This document shows, piece after piece, positions 43,321-53,413 of a stretch of 64,000 bases of DNA. Each line of letters begins with the position of its first letter. Position 1 is the first letter of the stretch. This stretch comes from Paenibacillus sp. FSL R5-0766 (GTDB lineage Bacteria; Bacillota; Bacilli; Paenibacillales; Paenibacillaceae), in the NCBI RefSeq assembly GCF_037971845.1, contig NZ_CP150227.1:4216001-4280000 (forward strand). The letters are read 5' to 3'. The notes under the pieces were generated by a model that was not told the origin of the DNA, made no database searches, and saw only the letters and a list, made by a program, of their open reading frames with translations. Position numbers and translations under genes: made by a program.

Positions 43321-44022
43321 ATGAGCAGGGTAAACAAAGATTCAGCAGCGGAGTTTCTACAACAGTTCCCCATCTTTCAGGACCTTAGTCCAGAAGAATT
43401 AATGCAGGTCGAAGATATCGCCATTTCCAGAAGCATTCATAAGAAAACGGTCATTTTTAGCGAAGGTAGCGAAAAAGAAGCTGTTTTTTTCATTCGTACC
43501 GGCATCGTAAAAGCATATAAAACGGATGAGAACGGACATGAACAGATTGTCTCTTTTCTCAAAACAGGAGATATGTTCCCGCACACCGGCTTTTTTAACG
43601 CACACCCCTATCCGGCTACCGCTGAAGCGATTACACCTACCGAATTACTGGCCATACCCGTCAGACTGTTCGAACGTTTAATGCTGAGCACTCCATCGAT
43701 TGCGATCAAAATCATGCGTGTACTCGGAGACAAAATACGAGAATTACAGGATAAATTGCAGGTACTCTCTGGTCAGGACGTGCGCAACCGCGTGCTTTCC
43801 TTCCTTCTCATGCTCGCAGAACAACACGGACAGACGCATGGAGACCAAATTATCATCAACCTGCCCATGACACACCAGGAGTTTGCCAATTCCATTGGTA
43901 CAACAAGGGAAACAGCGAATCGGCTTCTGAATCAGCTTACAAAAGAGCATTTGATCGAAGTGGATCGCAGCCGAATTATCATTCTTGATTTACAAGCATT
44001 GAAGCAACAAAGGGATGCCTGA
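43321..44022 (+). CDS. Crp/Fnr-family regulator with CRP-type recognition helix, no cysteines
   Basis: Regulator of 233 residues with a cNMP-binding-type beta-barrel (about 15-130), a dimer helix and a C-terminal HTH. The recognition helix TTRETANRLL has the R-E-T-x-x-R pattern that in CRP reads TGTGA, so this protein is the best candidate for binding the TGTGA-N6-TCACA boxes around it. It contains no cysteine at all, so unlike Bacillus Fnr it cannot carry an Fe-S cluster and must sense another signal or be constitutive. It is divergent from ywiC and convergent with narK. Confidence 0.88.
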   Translation: MSRVNKDSAAEFLQQFPIFQDLSPEELMQVEDIAISRSIHKKTVIFSEGSEKEAVFFIRTGIVKAYKTDENGHEQIVSFLKTGDMFPHTGFFNAHPYPATAEAITPTELLAIPVRLFERLMLSTPSIAIKIMRVLGDKIRELQDKLQVLSGQDVRNRVLSFLLMLAEQHGQTHGDQIIINLPMTHQEFANSIGTTRETANRLLNQLTKEHLIEVDRSRIIILDLQALKQQRDA

Positions 44023-44077
44023 CCGCCCAGCTCTACTGGGGTTATTCCAAGTTCTTACACCAATCTCTGTGTGCAAA

Positions 44078-44116
44078 AAGAGACCTTAACGCCTGCAATT
44101 GATGTTAAGGTCTCTT
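44078..44116. terminator. Bidirectional terminator between the fnr-like gene and narK
   Basis: AAGAGACCTTAAC and its exact complement form a 13-bp stem around a 13-nt loop. On the minus strand it is followed by a T run, ending the nar operon. Confidence 0.88.
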
Positions 44117-44144
44117 GCTGTATGCACAATTACCGATACATGTA

Positions 44145-45656
44145 TCAGGCGATTGTGAGCTCTGGCCTGCCCATGTCACTGAACATGCCCGCATAATATT
44201 TGACATCGCCTGCCTCATTACGGATTGCCGTAATACTTAGCCATTCCTGATAGATCTCTCCGTTTTTCTTCCGATTCCAGATCTCGCCTTGCCAATATCC
44301 TTTTTCACGTAATTCCAGCCATAATTGGTCATAGAAACGTTTGTCCTGTTTACCGGATTTCAGCAGGCTTGGCTTCTGTCCAACCGCCTCTTCAGCACTA
44401 TAACCAGTGACCGCAGTAAAGGCCGGGTTCACGGATGTAATAACGCTGTTCGTATCTGTGATCAGAATAGCTTCAATGGTACTCTCCAGAATGCTCGCAG
44501 ATAACTGGAGTTTCTCCTGGTAGAACATCCAGATCACAAGTACAAGACTGACCAACGCAATCTGAGACAAAGCCATGAAACCAATGGCATAATGACCGGT
44601 CATGCTGTACAACAAAGTCAACATCAACGGAGGGAAGAATCCACCCAGTCCCCCCATAGCGGAGATCATTCCATTCGCTACACCTGGTTGTTTGACGAAA
44701 TACATTGGCACTAATTTGAAAATGGTTCCGTTACCTGTCCCTGCGCATAATGCCACAGTCAGACATCCAATCGTGTAGATATAGAATGATGGCGCGAAGG
44801 ATAATACAATCGCTGCGATCGTTAATCCGCCGAACACAAACATTAATATTTTGAATGGATTAAATCGATCTCCAAGCCAACCTCCCACGGGCCTCATAAT
44901 GGTTGCAACGAGAATGAATCCCGCTGTACGAATACCTGCATCGACTTTATCCATCTGAAAGTGACTAACCATGAAATTCGGCAAGTACACCGTAAATGCC
45001 ACGAACGAGCCAAATGTCAGAAAATAAAACAAGCAGAGCAACCATAGTTTATTGTTGCGTGATATGGCCTTCAGTTGCTGCATTAAAGGAGCGTTAACTC
45101 GTACTTCCTGTTTGTCACCCAGAACGAAATTCAGCGCCGCCATCCCTAATAGCAAAATACTGTAGAGCAGAACCGTCGTAGACCATCCCATACGATCAGC
45201 GATCAGCGGGGCTCCGAATGCAGACAGTGCTGTACCCAGGTTACCAATTCCGTAGATCCCGTTAACAAATCCATGTCGCTCTTTCGGATAATATTTGGGC
45301 AGTGAAGTTACACCGACGGAGAAGACAGCTCCCCCAATACCGAGGAACAATCCACCAATCACCAGATCACTGAACGACGTCGCACGGCTAATCCACCATA
45401 CCGGAGCCAGCAGCAGGACAAAGCTGATCATGAAAATATTGCGTGCTCCATATCGATTCGTCCAATAACCAATCGGAATACGGGCAATCGATCCGATCAA
45501 TACGGGAATCGCTGTCGCCCACGCAAGCTGGGAAGACGTAAGCGCAATATCTTCTTTAATAAATGGCATCAGAGATGACAGGATAACCCATACCATGAAA
45601 CCCAGAACCAGACTTGCCGTTTGCAAGGGCAGTTGAACCTTTCCTTTATGTTGCAT
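44145..45656 (-). CDS. narK: NarK-type nitrate/nitrite transporter fused to a PAS domain
   Basis: Protein of 503 residues. Residues 1 to about 382 are a major-facilitator nitrate/nitrite transporter with twelve helices and the usual motifs, such as GYWTNRYGARN and GIGNLGTALSAFGAPL. The last about 120 residues form a typical PAS domain of the S-box kind (VNPAFTAVTGYSAEEAVGQ, then GYWQGEIWNRKKNGEIYQEW). No kinase or other output domain follows. It starts immediately after the narI stop, so it is the last gene of the nar operon. The PAS part may gate transport by redox or ligand state. Confidence 0.9.
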   Translation of the reverse strand: MQHKGKVQLPLQTASLVLGFMVWVILSSLMPFIKEDIALTSSQLAWATAIPVLIGSIARIPIGYWTNRYGARNIFMISFVLLLAPVWWISRATSFSDLVIGGLFLGIGGAVFSVGVTSLPKYYPKERHGFVNGIYGIGNLGTALSAFGAPLIADRMGWSTTVLLYSILLLGMAALNFVLGDKQEVRVNAPLMQQLKAISRNNKLWLLCLFYFLTFGSFVAFTVYLPNFMVSHFQMDKVDAGIRTAGFILVATIMRPVGGWLGDRFNPFKILMFVFGGLTIAAIVLSFAPSFYIYTIGCLTVALCAGTGNGTIFKLVPMYFVKQPGVANGMISAMGGLGGFFPPLMLTLLYSMTGHYAIGFMALSQIALVSLVLVIWMFYQEKLQLSASILESTIEAILITDTNSVITSVNPAFTAVTGYSAEEAVGQKPSLLKSGKQDKRFYDQLWLELREKGYWQGEIWNRKKNGEIYQEWLSITAIRNEAGDVKYYAGMFSDMGRPELTIA

Positions 45657-46382
45657 CTACATCGCCCTTTCCTTTTTTTGTTCCTGATTCGGATACACAG
45701 CACCATCTCTTCTGCGATACAGCACATAACTGCGTTTCAGATAACCCAGTGGCATACTCAACATGTGAACCAGACGTGTAAATGGAAACACGCAGTACAG
45801 TACAAAGGTAAGCAGAATGTGTACTTTGAAGTTCATCGGTACATTCTGCATCAGAACGGGATCAGGCTGGAATACGATCAGACCGCGCAACCACGGATTA
45901 ATCGTTGTTCGATAGTCAAAACCTGTGTGATTCACCGCATTAGCCGAGGTCGCCAGTATTCCGGTGACAATGACTATGATCAACATGGCAAGTGCCATCC
46001 AATCCCCGATGCTGCTTGTCGCCCGCACTCTGCGAGCAACATAACGGCGAACCAGCAAAATGACAGCACCTGCCAATGCAATGATCCCCGCAGGCAGTCC
46101 TCCTGCGATAGCCATCAAGTGATATCCTTCATCACTCAGTCCAATCCAGCGATAGAACTCCACTGGAACAAGCAAACCGGCAATATGTCCACAGATTACA
46201 GCGAATATCCCAATATGGAAGAGTAAACTGCCCCATTTTAGCATGCGTTTCTCCAACATCTCACTGGACTTGGACGTCCAACTGAAAGGATTCGTCACAT
46301 AACGCCAGATTGTCGCCGTAATACAGAAAACAATGACCATATAGGGAAGAGCGCCCCATAACAACAGTTCCAGTGTACTCAC
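45657..46382 (-). CDS. narI: Respiratory nitrate reductase gamma subunit
   Basis: Membrane diheme cytochrome b subunit of 241 residues that passes electrons from menaquinol to NarH-NarG. Five helices are visible, with the heme histidines in LLFHIGIFAVICGH and KVHILLTFVLY ... TRLVH. It overlaps the end of narJ by 4 bp (ATGA) and is followed directly by narK. Slightly longer than usual because of a basic C-terminal tail. Confidence 0.95.
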   Translation of the reverse strand: MSTLELLLWGALPYMVIVFCITATIWRYVTNPFSWTSKSSEMLEKRMLKWGSLLFHIGIFAVICGHIAGLLVPVEFYRWIGLSDEGYHLMAIAGGLPAGIIALAGAVILLVRRYVARRVRATSSIGDWMALAMLIIVIVTGILATSANAVNHTGFDYRTTINPWLRGLIVFQPDPVLMQNVPMNFKVHILLTFVLYCVFPFTRLVHMLSMPLGYLKRSYVLYRRRDGAVYPNQEQKKERAM

Positions 46383-47056
46383 CGATTCCCCCTCCTCATC
46401 TGGGCAGCGATCTGCATAAGATCTGCAGGTTGTTGGTTAACTGTCTCTTCTTGTTCTGGCACATCAGGGGCAGGAGGCTCAGGAATGACCTGTAACATCA
46501 GACTGAGCAATGGTCCATATGGGCTGTTCTGTCCCGTAATGCTTTCGCTCATTGTGACCAACGCCTTATGGCAACTGGAGAGCACCCCTAAGGCATCTTC
46601 CTCGGGAGCCTCAGCTACAAATTCAAGCACCATAGGCAAATAGTCCGGCAACTCACTCACTTCCATATAAAATCCCGCAGCTTCATATCTGCGTTTCAAT
46701 TCAATCAGAGCCGGGCCCCGATCCCGTTCATCGCCATGAAGAGCATACGTGAGATAGAGGTTACACTTTTTATCAAAATCGAATGTACGAACATAGGCAT
46801 CCTGCCACTCAATCGAGCTTACCGCCTGTGCTTCATCTACAAATGTCAGCAAGATCTGGTTCACCATCTCATCGGAAATGGACTGTATAGCTTCCTTCAC
46901 TCCTTGCAGTCCTTCTCTCCATGCTGTATCCGGATATTGCAACAGGTAGGAGATCAGTTTACAGACCATTCTTCTCGTATTCGAATCGTAAACCAGAGCC
47001 TGACCTGTTCCCTCATTGGGTTCGATCGTCATCGTTGTCATTGTCTCCTTTCCCAT
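46379..47056 (-). CDS. narJ: Nitrate reductase molybdenum cofactor assembly chaperone
   Basis: Cytoplasmic chaperone of 225 residues needed to insert molybdenum cofactor into NarG. The family pattern is visible in RRMVCKLISYLLQYPDTAWREGL and LPDYLPMVLEFVAEAP. The ATG at 47056 shares its A with the narH stop codon TGA, and GGGG lies 7 bp before it. Other in-frame starts follow within 12 codons. The C terminus is Pro/Glu-rich, as in many family members. Confidence 0.92.
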   Translation of the reverse strand: MGKETMTTMTIEPNEGTGQALVYDSNTRRMVCKLISYLLQYPDTAWREGLQGVKEAIQSISDEMVNQILLTFVDEAQAVSSIEWQDAYVRTFDFDKKCNLYLTYALHGDERDRGPALIELKRRYEAAGFYMEVSELPDYLPMVLEFVAEAPEEDALGVLSSCHKALVTMSESITGQNSPYGPLLSLMLQVIPEPPAPDVPEQEETVNQQPADLMQIAAQMRRGNR

Positions 47057-48525
47057 CAAAATACCCCACAAGAACCAGGACCACCTGCAAAATCAAGTCC
47101 GCAGCTGCCCTGTTCGCTGAAGAGATCTTCCACTTCCTCACGGTGGGCTGGCGGGATGACAAAACGATCATTATACTTCGCAATCGCGAGCAGTCGGTAC
47201 ATGTCCTCCACTTCCTGCGCATCCATGCCTACTCTTTCCAACAATGCCGATTCACTGGTCTTACCCGTCTGCTGATTACGCATGTGAATGCGCATAACGG
47301 CCATCTTCCGCAGGACCTCACGAATTCGATCCGTATCTCCTGCTGTAAGCAGATTGGCAAGATACTCCACCGGAATACGCATGTTATCAATCGCAGGGAA
47401 AATATCATTAGCCTCCAGTGAACTTCCCTGTCCCTCTACCCGATTGGTAATCGGGCTAAGCGGTGGAATGTACCATACCATTGGCATGGTACGGTATTCA
47501 GGGTGAAGCGGGAGCGCAATTTTCCAGTCGATAACCATTTTATAAATAGGGGACTGCTGCGCTGCAATAATCCAATCCTCGGGAATTCCTGCCTCACGCG
47601 CTTCGCGAATCACCTCAGGGTCATTCGGATCAAGGAAAATATCCATCTGGGATTCATAGAGATCCTGGTCATTTTCAACGGAAGCAGCAGCTTCAACACG
47701 GTCTGCATCATACAGCATCAGGCCGATATAGCGGATACGTCCCACACAGGTTTCGGAACAGATCGTTGGCAGACCCGCTTCAATCCGCGGGAAACATAGC
47801 GTACATTTCTCGGCTTTGTTTGTCTGCCAATTGAAATAGACCTTTTTGTACGGACAGCTCGAAACACAGAATCTCCATGCGCGGCATGCATTTTGGTCAA
47901 CCAGTACAATCCCGTCTTCTTCCCGTTTGTACATCGCTCCGGAAGGACAGGAGGACACACAGGCTGGGTTAAGGCAATGTTCACAGATCCGTGGCAGATA
48001 CATCATAAATACCTGTTCAAAATCCATCTTGATCGAATCCTCGACACCCTTCATGTTGGGGTCTTCCATCCCGGTTACATGGGCACCTGCCAGATCATCC
48101 TCCCAGTTAGGTCCCCACTCCAGATTCATATATTCACCGGTAATCTGGGATTTCGGTCTTGCTACAGGCTGATGTTTTTTCTCCGGGCTGTTCGTCAGTT
48201 TCTCATACTCGTAGGTCCATGGCTCGTAATAATCATCAATGGTAGGCTGATCCGGGTTATGGAAAATGTTAAGCAAGCGTCTTGCCCGTGTGCCGGACTT
48301 CAATTCCAGTTTGCCATTCTTCATCTCCCAGCCACCGCGATAACGCTCCTGGTCCTCCCATTGTTTCGGATAACCCACCCCTGGTTTGGTCTCTACATTG
48401 TTCCAGTACATATATTCTGCACCTGGACGATTGGTCCAGGTGTTTTTGCACGTAACACTACATGTATGACACCCTATGCATTTGTCCAGATTCATGACCA
48501 TACTGACTTGTGCTTTAATCTTCAA
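47056..48525 (-). CDS. narH: Respiratory nitrate reductase beta subunit
   Basis: Iron-sulfur subunit of 489 residues. Four cysteine groups for Fe-S clusters are visible: CIGCHTCSVTCKNTW, CEHCLNPACVSSCPSG, CRAWRFCVSSCPY and CTLCFPRIEAGLPTICSETC. The CRAWRFC form has the Trp that marks the [3Fe-4S] cluster of NarH. The start is TTG (MKIKAQ) with AGGAGG 9 bp upstream, overlapping the end of narG by 11 bp. Second subunit of the quinol-nitrate reductase at the cytoplasmic membrane face. Confidence 0.96.
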   Translation of the reverse strand: MKIKAQVSMVMNLDKCIGCHTCSVTCKNTWTNRPGAEYMYWNNVETKPGVGYPKQWEDQERYRGGWEMKNGKLELKSGTRARRLLNIFHNPDQPTIDDYYEPWTYEYEKLTNSPEKKHQPVARPKSQITGEYMNLEWGPNWEDDLAGAHVTGMEDPNMKGVEDSIKMDFEQVFMMYLPRICEHCLNPACVSSCPSGAMYKREEDGIVLVDQNACRAWRFCVSSCPYKKVYFNWQTNKAEKCTLCFPRIEAGLPTICSETCVGRIRYIGLMLYDADRVEAAASVENDQDLYESQMDIFLDPNDPEVIREAREAGIPEDWIIAAQQSPIYKMVIDWKIALPLHPEYRTMPMVWYIPPLSPITNRVEGQGSSLEANDIFPAIDNMRIPVEYLANLLTAGDTDRIREVLRKMAVMRIHMRNQQTGKTSESALLERVGMDAQEVEDMYRLLAIAKYNDRFVIPPAHREEVEDLFSEQGSCGLDFAGGPGSCGVF

Positions 48526-51500
48526 GCCAATCCACCTCCTGCAGTTTTCTTATGATGACATTGAGGTCACGCTGATTGCCTGTCGGACCATAGTAGTTGA
48601 AGCCATAACTTAACTGGGCATAACCACCGATCATATGGGTGGGCTTCACATGAATACGTGTCGGACTGTTATGCGTCCCCCCACGTGTCTGTGATATTTT
48701 GGTGCCCGGAACGTTAATATGACGGTCCTGAGCGTGATACATGAATGCCATGCCGCGAGGAATACGGTGGGTCACTACGGCTCGGGCAACGACTACTCCG
48801 TTACGGTTGAAACATTCGATCCAGTCGTTGTCAACCAGTCCGGCTTCTTCTGCATCTTCGTAGTTCATCCAGATTGTCGGGCCACCTCGGAACAACGTCA
48901 GCATCGGCAGCGCATCATAGTACATACTGTGGATCGACCACTTATTATGCGGTGTCAGGTAGTTCAGGACAATCTCCTTTCCCCCTTCGATCGGACGTTT
49001 GCTGTTTGGATGGAACGGTGTATGCTTCAGCACAGGTTTAAATGTCGCTAATGTCTCTCCGAACTCGCGGAGCATCGCATGATCAATATAGAACTGCTGT
49101 CTGCCCGTCAATGTACGCCATGGAATCAGGCGCTCCACATTGGTGGTGAATGGCGAATATCTTCGTCCGCCTTTTTCCGATCCGCTGAATGCAGGCGAGG
49201 TAACGACCGTTTTCGGTTTGGAAGTGATCTCGTCAAACGTAAAACATTCCTCAGACCGTTCCTCAGCCAAATCTTTCAGATGCAATGCTGTTTTCTGTTC
49301 AAGCGCTTCCCACGCACGCACAGCCATCTTGCCGTTCGTTGTACTGGACAAGGTCAGAATGGCCTCAGCAACATTACGGTCTGTGCTCAGATCCGGACAT
49401 CCTTGTCCAACGCCATCTTTACGATGCACGCCCAGGATGCCCTTGAGTTTTTCATACTCTTCACTGGCAGACCAGGATATGCCTTTGGTACCGATTGGTT
49501 TATCCTTCACCACAGGTCCAAGGCTGATCATTTTGTTATATACGGCAGCATAGTCACGTTCCACGACCTGAATATGCGGCATCGTTTTCCCCGGGATTGC
49601 TTCACATTCTCCCGCGCTCCAGTCTTTGATCTCTCCGTACGGTTGGGCAAGCTCATCTGGTGAATCATGCAACAGCGGTGTAGCTATGATCTCCTTCTGT
49701 GGACCATCAAATTGCTGCGCAGCCATCTCGGAGAATACACGTGCAATTTCCTTGAAGGTATCCCAGTCCGAACGGGATTCCCACTGCGTGGCTACAGCCG
49801 GATTAAATGGATGAACGAACGGATGCATATCCGTACTGCTCAGATCGCTTTTCTCATACCAGGTCGCTGCTGGCAGAACAATATCGGAATACATCGCCGT
49901 ACCTGCCATCCGGAAATCCATATTGATCATCAGGTCGAGTTTGCCTTCCGGTGCTTCATCCACCCATTCCACATGCTCCGGGCGCAGTCCATGATCGTCA
50001 TCATTCAGCAATCCGTTCGTTGCACCGAGCAGATGCTTGAGGAAATACTCATGTCCTTTGCCGGAACTTGAGATCAGATTCGCTCTCCAGACAAATAGTA
50101 CACGCGGGAAGTTCGCTGGATCATCGGGTTGCTCGATTGAGAACTTCAGATTTTTGTTCTCCAATTCAGAGGCTACATAAGCACCGATCTCTTCCTTCGT
50201 CGTTGCTCCAGCCTGCAGTGCATCCTGATGCAGATCAATTGAGTTACGATTGAATTGTGGATAAGATGGAAGCCAGCCCATACGCGCAGCCATCACATTA
50301 TAATCAGCCACATGCTGGAACCGCGGTTCACCCTCAAGCGCCGAAGTCAATTCTCCTACTTGGGTCTCCTCGTATCTCCATTGATCTGTCGCAAAGTAGA
50401 AGAAAGATGTTCCGTTCTGCAGACGTGCAGGTCCGGTCCAGTCACGAGCAAAGGCAATCGTCTGCCAGCCTTCAGCCGGACGCAGTTTTTCTTGACCAAC
50501 ATAGTGCGCCCAACCTCCACCGTTCACACCCTGACAGCCTGTCATCAGTATTAAGTTAATGATGGCGCGATAGATGACGTCGGAGTTGTACCAGTGATTA
50601 ATACCGGCTCCCATGATGATCATGGAACGCCCTTTGGTATCGATCGCATTTTGTGCAAACTCACGTGCAATCTGTACTACAGTCTCTTGGTCCACACCAG
50701 TGATTTTCTCTTGCCACGCTGGGGTGAATGGTTTTACCTGTGATGCATTCAAGATGTCGTCTTCACGGTGAACACGTACACTCAACTGCTCCGCACCAGT
50801 GACTACTTCTGCTGAATCCGCAGAACGTGTCATTTCACGTTCAATTCCGTATTTGGCAAGTACCAGATCGTATACGGCTGTTACCGTAATCCATCTGTCC
50901 CCCAGCCAGATCTGGCGTACAGGAATCTGCCGCTTCATGACATGTTTTCCCTCATCATCAAAGTACGGCAGTTGAATGGTTACGAGATCATGATGGACTC
51001 CGAGCATGGATAGTCTTGGATCAATCGGCTCACCGTTCTCCACCTGTTCCATTTTGAGATTCCATGTGCCTTCTTCACCCCAACGGAATCCCAAACTTCC
51101 TTTTGGCATCGCATAGGTTCCACTGTTCTCATCGTATACAAGCGTTTTCCATGCCATATTGTTGCCCGTAATACCCAGGTCTTCCCCAACGAGAAATCTG
51201 CCTGCTGTGTGTATGCCGTCCTTTTCTTCCACAATCAGCAGATTTGGAAAGTCCGTATACTGTTTGGCATATTGCATGAAATAGTCCGTAGGCTTTTCAA
51301 TATAAAACTCTTTCAGGATGACATGGCCCATAGCCATCGCCAGAGCGCCGTCCGTTCCTTGTTTTACCGACATCCATGTGTCTGCAAATTTCACATATTC
51401 CGCATAGTCCGGGCTGATCGACACCACTTTCGTTCCCCGATAACGTGCTTCTGCCAGGAAGTGGGCATCCGGTGTCCGCGTCATTGGCAGATTCGAGCCC

Positions 51501-52267
51501 CATACCAGAATGTATCCCGAGTTGTACCAGTCACTGCTCTCCGGCACATCCGTTTGATCGCCCCAGATCTGAGGTGAAGCCGGCGGCAGATCCGCATACC
51601 AGTCATAGAAGCTGAGCAATGGTGATCCCATTAGGGAGAGGAAGCGCGACCCTGCTGCATAACTGACCATCGACATGGCAGGAATTGGAGAGAAACCAAT
51701 AATCCGATCCGGTCCATATTCTTTGATCGTATGAATTAGCGAAGCGGCAATAATCTGTGTCACTTCACCCCATGACGCGCGAATTAATCCACCTTTACCA
51801 CGTACCGATTTGTATCTTTTCACTTTGGCCGGATCATCCGCAATGCTGGACCACGCTTGAACCGGGTCACCATGTGTCTGAAGCGCATCACGCCACATGT
51901 CCAGCAGCGCACCACGTACGTAAGGATGTTTGACACGTAGCGGGCTGTACAGATACCATGAGAAACTCGCTCCACGCGGACAACCTCGTGGTTCAAATTC
52001 CGGCATATCCGGTCCGGTTGAAGGATAGTCGGTAGCCTGCGTTTCCCAAGTAACAATGCCGTCTTTCACATAGATCTGCCAGCTGCATGATCCGGTACAA
52101 TTGACGCCGTGTGTGGAACGCACCACTTTGTCATGCTGCCAGCGGCGGCGGTAGATATCTTCCCAATCCCGGTTGACCGGGGACATCTCACTCCAGCCCT
52201 CCGCACTTTTTTCACGTTTGGCAAAATATTTGAGTTTGCCCATCCAGGGCATGCTTTTGTTACTCAT
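48515..52267 (-). CDS. narG: Respiratory nitrate reductase alpha subunit
   Basis: Catalytic subunit of 1250 residues that reduces nitrate to nitrite with a bis-MGD molybdenum cofactor. The N-terminal [4Fe-4S] site is in STHGVNCTGSCSWQIYVKDG with CPRGASFSW. The Mo-ligand region is SSDWYNSGYILVWGSN. The length is typical for NarG and there is no Tat signal peptide, so it faces the cytoplasm. It lies 58 bp downstream of moaA, in the order moaA-narGHJI-narK. Regulation is probably through the Fnr-type box upstream of moaA. Confidence 0.97.
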   Translation of the reverse strand: MSNKSMPWMGKLKYFAKREKSAEGWSEMSPVNRDWEDIYRRRWQHDKVVRSTHGVNCTGSCSWQIYVKDGIVTWETQATDYPSTGPDMPEFEPRGCPRGASFSWYLYSPLRVKHPYVRGALLDMWRDALQTHGDPVQAWSSIADDPAKVKRYKSVRGKGGLIRASWGEVTQIIAASLIHTIKEYGPDRIIGFSPIPAMSMVSYAAGSRFLSLMGSPLLSFYDWYADLPPASPQIWGDQTDVPESSDWYNSGYILVWGSNLPMTRTPDAHFLAEARYRGTKVVSISPDYAEYVKFADTWMSVKQGTDGALAMAMGHVILKEFYIEKPTDYFMQYAKQYTDFPNLLIVEEKDGIHTAGRFLVGEDLGITGNNMAWKTLVYDENSGTYAMPKGSLGFRWGEEGTWNLKMEQVENGEPIDPRLSMLGVHHDLVTIQLPYFDDEGKHVMKRQIPVRQIWLGDRWITVTAVYDLVLAKYGIEREMTRSADSAEVVTGAEQLSVRVHREDDILNASQVKPFTPAWQEKITGVDQETVVQIAREFAQNAIDTKGRSMIIMGAGINHWYNSDVIYRAIINLILMTGCQGVNGGGWAHYVGQEKLRPAEGWQTIAFARDWTGPARLQNGTSFFYFATDQWRYEETQVGELTSALEGEPRFQHVADYNVMAARMGWLPSYPQFNRNSIDLHQDALQAGATTKEEIGAYVASELENKNLKFSIEQPDDPANFPRVLFVWRANLISSSGKGHEYFLKHLLGATNGLLNDDDHGLRPEHVEWVDEAPEGKLDLMINMDFRMAGTAMYSDIVLPAATWYEKSDLSSTDMHPFVHPFNPAVATQWESRSDWDTFKEIARVFSEMAAQQFDGPQKEIIATPLLHDSPDELAQPYGEIKDWSAGECEAIPGKTMPHIQVVERDYAAVYNKMISLGPVVKDKPIGTKGISWSASEEYEKLKGILGVHRKDGVGQGCPDLSTDRNVAEAILTLSSTTNGKMAVRAWEALEQKTALHLKDLAEERSEECFTFDEITSKPKTVVTSPAFSGSEKGGRRYSPFTTNVERLIPWRTLTGRQQFYIDHAMLREFGETLATFKPVLKHTPFHPNSKRPIEGGKEIVLNYLTPHNKWSIHSMYYDALPMLTLFRGGPTIWMNYEDAEEAGLVDNDWIECFNRNGVVVARAVVTHRIPRGMAFMYHAQDRHINVPGTKISQTRGGTHNSPTRIHVKPTHMIGGYAQLSYGFNYYGPTGNQRDLNVIIRKLQEVDWLED

Positions 52268-52324
52268 TGTTGTCCTCCCACATATATGACCTGTTGATGC
52301 AAGTCGAATCCTGAACCGCTGTTG

Positions 52325-53326
52325 CTAACCTCCGATTTGCGACATATGTCGCAGCGTTGGTGTGCCGTCAATCTGTTGCCCATTTAAGGCTTTTAACATG
52401 TCATGTGTCTCGGGTTTGGCTCCGAGCGCCTTGTAAAATAAATCCTGCACCGCCTTGTCATCACCTACGAGTGGACGAACATTGAACTCATCTGACCAGT
52501 AGAGACAAGGTTTGATATTTCCGTCTGCTGTCAGCCTAAGCCGATTGCAATTTCCGCAGAAATGGCTGCTCACCGGGTGAATCAGACCAAAGGTTCCGGC
52601 AGCTCCCACAATGCGATAACTATCTGCTGGTCCATTCCCATAAATCTCTCCACAGCTTTCGTACTCCCATCGTGCTCCGCATGTTTCCAGCACATGTTCG
52701 AGGGGCATATACCCAGATCTCCAACCTTCTCCACTTTCACCAATAGGCATGTACTCGATAAAACGAATATGAATGGGTTCATCCCGGGTCATCCTCAGAA
52801 AGTCTTCCACTTCATCGTCGTTCACGCCTTTCATCAGCACCACGTTCAGCTTGATCGGATGAAATCCGGCTTTTTGGCTGGCCTTAATGCCGTCCAGCAC
52901 ACGCTGCACCTTGCCGCCTCGGGTAATGCTTGCGAATCGTTCTGGCTTCAAAGAATCCAGGCTTATGTTCACCCGTGTTAGCCCCGCAGCCTTCAGCAGA
53001 TCCGCATAAGCTGCCAAATAGATGCCATTGGTGGTCAATGCGATATCTTCAATTCCTGGAATAGCGGACAACATCGCAATCAGTTGATCCAGCCCCTTAC
53101 GAACAAGAGGCTCCCCTCCAGTTAAACGCAATTTCCGAATGCCCAATGGAGCAAGCGCCTTAACGATGGACGTGATTTCTTCATAGGACAGGATTCGTTC
53201 TGTCGGTTCAAACTGCATTCCTTCCTCTGGCATGCAATACACACAGCGGAGATTACAACGATCCGTAACCGAAATTCTTAAGTAATCATGTTTTCTTCCA
53301 AACGGGTCCATTAATTTTGATTCCAT
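52325..53326 (-). CDS. moaA: GTP 3',8-cyclase MoaA (molybdenum cofactor synthesis)
   Basis: Radical-SAM enzyme of 333 residues for the first step of molybdopterin synthesis. The N-terminal cluster motif is Cys24-x3-Cys28-x2-Cys31 (CNLRCVYC). The C-terminal second cluster is CGNCNRLRLTADGNIKPC. The protein ends in Gly-Gly, important in the family. GGGAGG precedes the ATG. It is first in the nar operon, which matches the need of NarG for the cofactor. Other moa/moe genes are not in the window. Confidence 0.96.
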   Translation of the reverse strand: MESKLMDPFGRKHDYLRISVTDRCNLRCVYCMPEEGMQFEPTERILSYEEITSIVKALAPLGIRKLRLTGGEPLVRKGLDQLIAMLSAIPGIEDIALTTNGIYLAAYADLLKAAGLTRVNISLDSLKPERFASITRGGKVQRVLDGIKASQKAGFHPIKLNVVLMKGVNDDEVEDFLRMTRDEPIHIRFIEYMPIGESGEGWRSGYMPLEHVLETCGARWEYESCGEIYGNGPADSYRIVGAAGTFGLIHPVSSHFCGNCNRLRLTADGNIKPCLYWSDEFNVRPLVGDDKAVQDLFYKALGAKPETHDMLKALNGQQIDGTPTLRHMSQIGG

Positions 53327-53413
53327 ACACGTACCTCCCTTCTCAAGGGTGCTGTATTCACATCAGCCGAAGGAGAAAGCTGTTTTCTCTCATCCAGTGT
53401 CATCTTGACGCTA

